Source of the DNA: CAJQGY01 sp964523375
GTDB taxonomy: Bacteria > Pseudomonadota > Gammaproteobacteria > Magnimaribacterales > D2472
Reading direction: 5' to 3'
Length of the DNA stretch: 19,497 nucleotides
Assembly (NCBI GenBank): GCA_964523375.1
Contig: CAZFYG010000017.1
Span: 1-19,497, forward strand
Shown here: positions 6,170 to 12,551 of the stretch, piece by piece
How positions within the stretch are numbered: the stretch's first letter is position 1
How the letters are laid out: each line of letters starts with the position of its first letter
The notes under the pieces: model-generated
What the model was told of the DNA's origin: nothing
Databases searched by the model: none
Seen by the model: only the letters and a program-made list of their open reading frames with translations
Translations under genes and position numbers: made by a program

Positions 6170-9157
6170 ATGCAGCTTAAACACATAAAACTAGCGGGTT
6201 TTAAGAGTTTCGTAGACCCTACAAAAATTGGGTTTCCTACGAACTTAGTTGGTGTTGTTGGTCCAAACGGTTGCGGTAAGTCTAATGTTATAGATGCTGT
6301 TAGGTGGGTGCTCGGAGAGCTGTCTGCAAAAAATCTTCGTGGGGAATCTATGGTTGACGTTATTTTTAACGGCACAGATTCTAGAAAGCCCTCAGGACAG
6401 TGCAGTATAGAACTCTTATTCGATAATGCTAGCGGTAAAATTGGGGGTGAATATGCGTCTTTCAATGAGATATCTATAAAAAGAGTCATGACCCGAGATG
6501 CGCAGTCCACTTATTTTATAAATAACACAAAGTGTAGAAGAAAAGATGTTCAAGATATATTCCTTGGAACTGGTCTTGGGCCAAGCTCTTATGCAATCAT
6601 AGAGCAAGGCATGGTAAGTAAGCTAGTCAGCGCCAAACCAGAAGAATTAAGAACACATATAGAAGAGGCTGCAGGTGTATCAAAATATAGAGAAAGAAGG
6701 CGTGAAACTGAGTCAAGAATAAAGAAAACAAAAGAAAACTTATCAAGAGTTAATGATATAAGAGATGAAATTGCAAGATTGATAAAAAGACTGGAAAATC
6801 AAGCAAATGCAGCAGAAAGATACAACGCGCTTAAACAAGAGGAATCAACTAATAAATTCGATACAGCCATCTTATTATCACTGCAAGCAAAAGATAGTAG
6901 AGACACTCTGCAAAAGCAATTGGATGGATTTAAAAGAGACCTATTAATTAAAGAAGCTGAAGCAGAAACAAAACAATCACAAATAGATGAATACAGAACG
7001 CAGAATGAGTCTGTCATAACCTCTTACGAGAATGCTCAAAAGAATTTTTATTCAATTGGGGCTGAGATTGCAAAATATGAAGCTAACTTAAAAAATCTTA
7101 ATAGAGATGAGATCAATAATAAAACAAACTTGCAGAGAGCGATAACTGGGTATGAAGAGGCCACAAAAAAAGAGGCAGCATTTAAAGATCTTAGCCCTAA
7201 AGAAAAGGAGTTAAAGCTAAATATATCAATTATAAAGGCTCTTGATGCTTCGAAAAATATAGAAAAAATTACACTTCAAATTAAACCACTTCAAGATAGC
7301 GGTGCAAGCAAGCTCAAAGAAGTTGAGGAATTACAAAGTAAAATCAATCTTATAAATACTGACAATATAAGTCTCCTAGAGGATTTAGAGACCTCACAAA
7401 AAAATTCATATGAAGTCAATGCAACTATAAAAAATTTAAAAGATAGTATTGATAGAAATAAATCTATTCAGTCAAAAGCTAAATCAAATTTAGACGAGGC
7501 AAAAAATAATTATGCAGATGCTCTAGAGAAGGAAAAAAATCTAGATAATCTTAGCCCTAAAGAAAGAGCTATGCATGTACTAGATAGCATAATTGGTTCA
7601 CTAGAAGAACTCAATATCAGTAAGGGTGGCCTAAAAGAAAAAGCATTTGAATTAAAAAGCTTATTAAAAGACATACTTCAAATAGCAACCGCACAATCAA
7701 AATCATTAACTGATCAATTTTTAAAAAGGCAAACAGAACTAGAGATTCTTTTAAAAAATACACTTGCAGAAATAGATAATGCAGAAAATGAACTTCTTAG
7801 ACAAGAATCTAATAAATCAAATATTAACTCAAAGTTAGAAACGCTAAAAAATAACAAATTTGATTTTGATAATAAGATCAAAGCTATTGAATCCACTAAA
7901 TCAAAAGCGGCATTTGATCTAAGGACAATAGATTCAGAAATTAACAAGCATAAGTTAGATCTAAGAACATATGAGATTAATTTAGAAAACTCCTCTAGCG
8001 CACTCTCTAGGGCCGATATAAGCATTTCTAATCTAAATGCAAGCAAGTATGAAGGAATGGACTTAGATCTGCTTGAAAACTCTCTTGATGAGGTTCAAAA
8101 AAATATCTCAAAATTAGGCAATCTTAATTTTGCATCACCAGAAGAGTATAAGCAGAGACAAGCTGAGCTTGAAGGTCTTATAGAGTCGGCTTATTCAGAA
8201 AAAATTTCAATTGAAAAGCTAATGTCTGAGCTTGTTCAAAAAAGCTCTGAATCAGAATCAATCTTACTTAATATTCGTCAAAAACAATCTCATTTTAATG
8301 ATAGTCTTAGGGAGCTAGAAGGAAAAAAACAACTCGCACTTGTTGATGTTAAAAAAATAACAGAAAAAATCACTGATACTAGGCTAGAGCTAAAGACATA
8401 TGAAATTAACTTAGACAATGCTAATGATCAGATTAAAAAATCAGGAATGAAAGTTGATGATATTGATTATGATAAGTATGCGGATATGGATGTCTCATCA
8501 TTGCAAGATAATTTAGCCAGTATTCAATCAAAAATTATTAGGCTTGGAGCAATCAACCTAGCTGCGCCAGATGAAATTTCATCAGAGTCAAAAAGAAAAG
8601 AAGAGCTTGATATTCAATATGAAGACCTTACAAGTGCATTAGAAAAATTATCTTCGGCTATCAAAACAATTGATAATGAAACAAAATCAATGTTTAAAAA
8701 TAGTTTTGACGCTGTAAATACAAGAATTAAAGAAGTTTTTCCAAAATTATTTGGTGGCGGCTTTGCTGAACTCACATTAACGGATGACGACCCTTTAAAT
8801 GCAGGTGTTGTTCTAATGGCAAGACCCCCTGGAAAAAAGAATTCATCCATATCTCAGTTATCTGGTGGTGAAAAAGCTTTAACAGCTCTATCTTTGGTTT
8901 TTTCAATTTTTGAACTAAACCCTGCACCATTTTGTATGTTAGACGAGGTTGATGCCCCATTAGATGATCTTAATACAATGAGGTTTATCAATATGGTTGA
9001 AGAGATGTCCAAAGATGTTCAGTTTATATTTATCACACACAATAAAGTCTCTATGGAAAAAAGTGATCATCTGATGGGCGTTACCATGCAAGAACCAGGA
9101 GTATCTAGGCTTGTTTCTGTTGATATGAACCAAGCACTTGAATTTGTAGAGACCTAA
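6170..9157 (+). CDS. smc: Chromosome segregation ATPase Smc (compact form)
   Basis: Smc forms ATP-gated dimers that, with ScpA/ScpB, organise and separate chromosomes. Both head halves are intact: Walker A GPNGCGKSN (31-39), GTGLGPSSYAIIEQGMVS (133-150) and EEAAGVSKYRERRRE (165-179) of the proteobacterial family at the N-terminus; LFGGGFAEL (860-868), signature LSGGEKALTALS (898-909), Walker B FCMLDEVDAP (921-930) and the THNK switch (956-959) at the C-terminus. Between them lies coiled coil (about 170-840). At 995 residues it is some 170 short of typical Smc, and I find no conserved hinge-domain pattern in the middle, nor a Rad50-type CxxC hook. The coil contains two internal duplications (listed separately). 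The ATG at 6170 lacks a Shine-Dalgarno sequence. smc-zipA-ligA is a known gammaproteobacterial order. Confidence 0.95.
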   Translation: MQLKHIKLAGFKSFVDPTKIGFPTNLVGVVGPNGCGKSNVIDAVRWVLGELSAKNLRGESMVDVIFNGTDSRKPSGQCSIELLFDNASGKIGGEYASFNEISIKRVMTRDAQSTYFINNTKCRRKDVQDIFLGTGLGPSSYAIIEQGMVSKLVSAKPEELRTHIEEAAGVSKYRERRRETESRIKKTKENLSRVNDIRDEIARLIKRLENQANAAERYNALKQEESTNKFDTAILLSLQAKDSRDTLQKQLDGFKRDLLIKEAEAETKQSQIDEYRTQNESVITSYENAQKNFYSIGAEIAKYEANLKNLNRDEINNKTNLQRAITGYEEATKKEAAFKDLSPKEKELKLNISIIKALDASKNIEKITLQIKPLQDSGASKLKEVEELQSKINLINTDNISLLEDLETSQKNSYEVNATIKNLKDSIDRNKSIQSKAKSNLDEAKNNYADALEKEKNLDNLSPKERAMHVLDSIIGSLEELNISKGGLKEKAFELKSLLKDILQIATAQSKSLTDQFLKRQTELEILLKNTLAEIDNAENELLRQESNKSNINSKLETLKNNKFDFDNKIKAIESTKSKAAFDLRTIDSEINKHKLDLRTYEINLENSSSALSRADISISNLNASKYEGMDLDLLENSLDEVQKNISKLGNLNFASPEEYKQRQAELEGLIESAYSEKISIEKLMSELVQKSSESESILLNIRQKQSHFNDSLRELEGKKQLALVDVKKITEKITDTRLELKTYEINLDNANDQIKKSGMKVDDIDYDKYADMDVSSLQDNLASIQSKIIRLGAINLAAPDEISSESKRKEELDIQYEDLTSALEKLSSAIKTIDNETKSMFKNSFDAVNTRIKEVFPKLFGGGFAELTLTDDDPLNAGVVLMARPPGKKNSSISQLSGGEKALTALSLVFSIFELNPAPFCMLDEVDAPLDDLNTMRFINMVEEMSKDVQFIFITHNKVSMEKSDHLMGVTMQEPGVSRLVSVDMNQALEFVET
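7188..7565 (+). repeat. 360-bp-offset in-frame repeat inside smc (LSPKE units)
   Basis: The 18-mer ATCTTAGCCCTAAAGAAA occurs at 7188-7205 and again at 7548-7565, exactly 360 bp (120 codons) apart, encoding LSPKE at residues 341-345 and 461-465. Flanking protein sequence is also related: KE precedes and SII(K/G)(A/S)L follows each copy (residues about 333-358 and 453-478). This suggests duplication of a coiled-coil segment of about 120 residues, with the rest diverged. Confidence 0.6.
7790..8659 (+). repeat. Tandem duplication of a 143-residue segment in the Smc C-terminal arm
   Basis: Smc residues 583-635 and beyond align without gaps to residues 726-778 and beyond, an offset of 143 codons (429 bp). 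By hand I count 26 identities in 78 positions, many of the rest conservative. Diagnostic pairs are LRTYEINLEN (598-607) with LKTYEINLDN (741-750), KYEGMD with KYADMD, and SKLGNLNFASPEE with IRLGAINLAAPDE. The second copy is the canonical Smc segment that leads into the C-terminal head; the first is an extra copy. The whole unit may run from about 541 to 686 and 687 to 830, the outer edges being weaker. Confidence 0.75.
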
Positions 9158-9158
9158 A

Positions 9159-9809
9159 ATGCATAATAATATTGAAATATACCTAATCGGCTTATCAGTA
9201 TTAATTTTCTTGATAATAGTTTTTTTTGTTATCAAAAAAATATCATCAAATGGAGATCTGAAGGTAAAAATAGAGCCTCTACTTGATGACTTTGAATCAA
9301 ATGAAGAATTTGATAATGTTAATATGGAATTAAAGTCACAAAGCTCATTTGACTTTGATCAAAATATTACCAAAAGCAATGTTGCAGAGGATGATCAAGA
9401 ATTAGCAATTTTAAACCTTATATCTATTGATAAATCACATTTTGATATTGATCAGCTTTTTGGATTTATGTCTAACTGTAATGCTCATCTTAAGCATGGC
9501 TTTTTTGTTCTCAAGGATTTCAAAGGCAGGGAATTATTCAGAGTTGCAAATGCTTTGGCCCCTGGAACATTTGAAGAAAGCTGTAATACTTTTGCTATTG
9601 TTATAGCCACTAACTTGAAAAATGCAGAAGATCCACTTCAAACATTTAGAGAAATGTTAAATTTTGCATATAGTTTTTCCGAAAAGTTTCATGCCAGTAT
9701 TTGTGATGATGAAAGGGCCCCAATAACAAAACAAATGATATCTCATATTGAATCTAAGGCTCAAGAGATAATGAGGCTTAAACAGCTAAGCTCTTTTAGT
9801 CAGGAATAA
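9159..9809 (+). CDS. zipA: Cell division protein ZipA
   Basis: ZipA is an inner-membrane protein that tethers FtsZ polymers to the membrane and helps recruit later divisome proteins. The 216-residue product has the expected order: N-terminal anchor (about 7-27), a short acidic cytoplasmic linker (about 30-78), then the FtsZ-binding domain (about 82-206). That domain has the family pattern LFRVANALAPGTFE (126-139), FREMLNFAYSFSEKF (163-177) and CDDERAPITKQMI (182-194). The linker is far shorter than the proline/glutamine-rich linker of enteric ZipA (about 330 residues in total). It begins one base after smc and ends two bases before ligA, the conserved gammaproteobacterial order. Confidence 0.93.
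   Translation: MHNNIEIYLIGLSVLIFLIIVFFVIKKISSNGDLKVKIEPLLDDFESNEEFDNVNMELKSQSSFDFDQNITKSNVAEDDQELAILNLISIDKSHFDIDQLFGFMSNCNAHLKHGFFVLKDFKGRELFRVANALAPGTFEESCNTFAIVIATNLKNAEDPLQTFREMLNFAYSFSEKFHASICDDERAPITKQMISHIESKAQEIMRLKQLSSFSQE
9802..9805 (+). promoter_or_regulatory. Shine-Dalgarno AGGA deciding the ligA TTG start
   Basis: AGGA lies 6 nt before the TTG at 9812, overlapping the end of zipA. The next in-frame ATG falls at residue 77, far into the conserved domain, so this site and the LigA N-terminal homology together fix TTG as the start codon. Confidence 0.65.
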
Positions 9810-9811
9810 TT

Positions 9812-11965
9812 TTGAATTCTGAAGAGTACGAAAATCTTAAAAACTTAATAAGAAAGCATGATTACAATTACTATGTTCAGGACGATCCAGAAATCCCTGA
9901 TTCTGAATACGACAATATTTTTCAGCAGCTTATAAAATTTGAAAGAAATCACCCGAAGCTTATATCTCAAGACTCGCCCACGCAAAGAGTGGGCATAACC
10001 CCAGAAAGTAGTTTTGCTTCATATGCACACAAGAAACAAATGCTATCTCTTGCAAATGTTTTTTCATCAGACGAGCTTAAGGATTTTTTTATAAGAGTTC
10101 AAAAAAGAATAGTTGATATAGAGAGATTTGATATTCTATGCGAACCTAAGATGGATGGCGCAGCTGTTTCATTGATATATGAAAATGGTTTGTTGGTAAA
10201 AGGCATTACTAGAGGTGATGGTTCTGTAGGAGAAGATGTTACATCCAATATAAAAACTATAAAATCCATACCACAAAGACTTCTACCCTCATCAACTATA
10301 AATATTCCAAGATACCTTGAGGTAAGAGGAGAGGTCTATATTTCAAAAAAAGATTTTACTTTTTTAAATGCTAGTGCTTTACAAAATAATGAAAAAGTTT
10401 TTGCAAATCCGCGTAATGCCGCAGCTGGGTCATTAAGGCAGCTAGATCCAGCAATTACTGCAAAACGTCCACTCTCATTCATTACTCATGGCTTCGGAGA
10501 ATGTGAAGGCTTTGAAGTTAAAAGCTTAAGTGATTTTTTTAAAAAAATATCTAAGTTAGGTATGCCAACAAATAACTTGAACAAATTAGTAAATAATATG
10601 AACTCCTGCATTGAGTATTATGAGAATATTCTAAAAACTAGAGAAAAAATACCTTTTGATATAGATGGTGTTGTGTATAAAATCGATGACTTTAAGCTTC
10701 AAGAAAGAATCGGCTTTATTTCTCGCTCACCTAGGTGGGCTATTGCTCATAAATTTCCAGCTGAAGAGGCTTTAACCCTAATTGAAAGTATTAATTTTCA
10801 AATAGGAAGAACTGGTGTTCTTACTCCAGTAGCTAGGCTGAAACCGGTTAAGGTTGGAGGTGTAGTTGTAAGCAACTGCACTCTTCATAATATAGATGAG
10901 CTAGAAAGATTAGATCCAAGGGCTGGCGATCAGGTGATTATTAGAAGAGCAGGGGATGTAATTCCACAGATTGTAAGAGTTAACAGTCTGGAAAGAGAAA
11001 AAAATTCTTTAAAGGTTAAAATTCCATCAAATTGTCCTTCATGTGGCTCAGATATAATTCAAGAAAATGCCTCTGATTGGAGCGTTTATGACCATAAAAA
11101 GCAATTAAAGGTAAAAACATTTGGAAGTAAAATAGAGGCAAATCATTTTATTGAATCAGATATTGAAAGGTTTGAGTTAAAGGAGATTATAAATAAAGCT
11201 GCATTTATTAAATGTTCATCAAATTTCACATGCCCAGAAATTTTAAAAGGGAGTCTCACCCATTTTGTTTCAAGAAAGGCTTTTGATATAGAGGGCTTAG
11301 GACAAGAAATAATTAACACGCTTGTAAACCTTAACTTTATCCAAGATCAATCAGACATTTTTAAACTTTTAAATCACAAAGAAAAGCTTGAGCAGCTCGA
11401 TGGCTTTGGAAAAAGATCTATTAATAACCTTCTTGCATCTATAGAAAAGTCTAGATCTGTAGATCTATCCAGGCTTATTTATTCTCTTGGCATACCTGAG
11501 GTTGGAGAGGCAACATCTAGAAATCTTGCAAATGCATATCTAAATTTTGATAAAGTACAAAATGCATCATTTAAAGACCTAGTTGAATTAGACGATATTG
11601 GCTCCAAAGTTGCCGCAAATATTATCAACTATTTTCAAGATACGCATACAACCTCTTTGCTTTCAAGGCTACTTCCAGAGCTTTCTGTTAATGAGGTCAA
11701 GCAGCTATCAGAGAAAGAGACTCCACTTAAAGGGTTTTTGATTGTTCTAACTGGGAAACTTGCAAAGTACTCAAGGGATGAGCTAAAAGAAAATCTAATA
11801 AATCTTGGGGCAAAAGTTAGCTCCAGTGTTTCAAAGAAAACCACTATAGTTATAGCTGGTGAAAACGCTGGGTCTAAGTTGAAAAAAGCAAGTGACTTAG
11901 GTATAAATATAATAGATGAAGACAACTATACAAATTTTTTAAATGATCCAACAAAATATATTTAA
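9812..11965 (+). CDS. ligA: NAD-dependent DNA ligase LigA
   Basis: LigA seals nicks at Okazaki fragments and repair sites using NAD. The 717-residue product contains domain Ia (YYVQDDPEIPDSEYD, 20-34), the adenylation motif EPKMDG with catalytic K113, the FANPRNAAAGSLRQ stretch (197-210), DIDGVVYK (283-290), AHKFPAEEA (312-320), the OB-fold (IGRTGVLTPVA, 331-341), a zinc finger, helix-hairpin-helix repeats (about 485-610), and a C-terminal BRCT domain (about 638-712). It is about 45 residues longer than usual. The extra length sits inside the zinc finger: C408 and C411 are separated from C468 and C474 by 56 residues, where E. coli has 14. Translation begins at TTG behind an AGGA site, 2 bp after zipA, and the 3' end overlaps the next gene by 23 bases. 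Confidence 0.96.
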   Translation: MNSEEYENLKNLIRKHDYNYYVQDDPEIPDSEYDNIFQQLIKFERNHPKLISQDSPTQRVGITPESSFASYAHKKQMLSLANVFSSDELKDFFIRVQKRIVDIERFDILCEPKMDGAAVSLIYENGLLVKGITRGDGSVGEDVTSNIKTIKSIPQRLLPSSTINIPRYLEVRGEVYISKKDFTFLNASALQNNEKVFANPRNAAAGSLRQLDPAITAKRPLSFITHGFGECEGFEVKSLSDFFKKISKLGMPTNNLNKLVNNMNSCIEYYENILKTREKIPFDIDGVVYKIDDFKLQERIGFISRSPRWAIAHKFPAEEALTLIESINFQIGRTGVLTPVARLKPVKVGGVVVSNCTLHNIDELERLDPRAGDQVIIRRAGDVIPQIVRVNSLEREKNSLKVKIPSNCPSCGSDIIQENASDWSVYDHKKQLKVKTFGSKIEANHFIESDIERFELKEIINKAAFIKCSSNFTCPEILKGSLTHFVSRKAFDIEGLGQEIINTLVNLNFIQDQSDIFKLLNHKEKLEQLDGFGKRSINNLLASIEKSRSVDLSRLIYSLGIPEVGEATSRNLANAYLNFDKVQNASFKDLVELDDIGSKVAANIINYFQDTHTTSLLSRLLPELSVNEVKQLSEKETPLKGFLIVLTGKLAKYSRDELKENLINLGAKVSSSVSKKTTIVIAGENAGSKLKKASDLGINIIDEDNYTNFLNDPTKYI

Positions 11966-12551
11966 AGTGCTGTTTGTGTTTATTGTCACATCTTCATGTG
12001 CAGCAACACCTCCAGAAAATCCTGATAACATTTGCCTTATTTTTGAAGAAAAAAGAAGCTGGTATAAGGCTGCAATACAAACTCAAAAACGATGGAAGAT
12101 TCCCCCTCATGTTCTTATGGCAGTTGTCTTTCAAGAATCAAGTTTTGACTCTAATGCTAAACCTGAGAGAGAGAAGCTTCTTGGCTTTATTCCATGGAAA
12201 AGGCCTTCATCTGCTAAAGGTTATTCACAGGCACTCACGAATACATGGGATGATTATAAGGATGAAACCGGAAACTCAAGAGCAAGCAGGAATAGCTTTA
12301 AAGACTCTGCAGATTTTATAGGATGGTATGCCTCTAAAGGATACTATCAAGGCTTTGATAGTAAAGATGCTAGGTCTTTCTACCTTGCATATCATGAGGG
12401 TTATGGAGGCTTTAAAAAAAGAACCTACAGAAAAAAACAATGGTTGATAAAAGTAGCTGATCGAGTTCAACTAAGATCAGGAAGATATGAAGCGCAATAC
12501 TGGAAGTGCTCAGAAAGTCTTAAAAAGAAGCGCTTCTTATTTTTTGGCTAA
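11943..12551 (+). CDS. Lipoprotein with lytic transglycosylase (SLT-like) domain
   Basis: This is probably an envelope lipoprotein that cleaves peptidoglycan glycan strands. The 202-residue product has a lipoprotein signal peptide ending in VTSSC (lipidated C19). A small lysozyme-like domain follows: PPHVLMAVVFQESSFD (54-69) with E65 in the position of the catalytic glutamate, GYSQALTNTW (93-102), DFIGWY (124-129) and YLAYHEGYGGF (147-157). This pattern matches small transglycosylase-SLT lipoproteins. The E, GYSQA and AYHEGYGG elements resemble the family's active-site blocks, but I cannot assign a named type (MltC/Slt etc.). The ATG lies within the end of ligA (23-base overlap). No Shine-Dalgarno is evident; in-frame GTG codons downstream would truncate the signal peptide. 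Its stop overlaps the stop of the convergent gene by 4 bp. Confidence 0.8.
   Translation: MIQQNIFKVLFVFIVTSSCAATPPENPDNICLIFEEKRSWYKAAIQTQKRWKIPPHVLMAVVFQESSFDSNAKPEREKLLGFIPWKRPSSAKGYSQALTNTWDDYKDETGNSRASRNSFKDSADFIGWYASKGYYQGFDSKDARSFYLAYHEGYGGFKKRTYRKKQWLIKVADRVQLRSGRYEAQYWKCSESLKKKRFLFFG
12521..12545. terminator. Candidate bidirectional rho-independent terminator
   Basis: The 14-bp perfect palindrome AAGAAGCGCTTCTT (12525-12538) is flanked by an A-run on its left (12522-12526) and ATTTTTT on its right (12539-12545), giving a hairpin with a T-tract on either strand. It lies in the last codons of the transglycosylase gene and just beyond the stop of the minus-strand peptidase gene, where a terminator for convergent genes is expected. 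The stem is short (about 5 bp with a GCGC loop), so it may be weak. Confidence 0.4.

Noticed and set aside
7532..7729. Rad50/MukB-like alternative for the smc gene (zinc hook or mini-hinge).
   Set aside because: There is no CxxC in the coil, and the head motifs (SSYAIIEQG, LSGGEKALTALS) are Smc-specific, so the gene stays Smc with a missing or cryptic hinge.
7714..8046. Minus-strand open frame of 110 codons opposite smc.
   Set aside because: It lies wholly within the conserved smc reading frame, has serine/leucine-rich antisense composition and no recognisable motif.
11974..12321. Second plus-strand frame of 115 codons inside the transglycosylase gene.
   Set aside because: The other frame has the lipobox and transglycosylase motifs; this one shows none.
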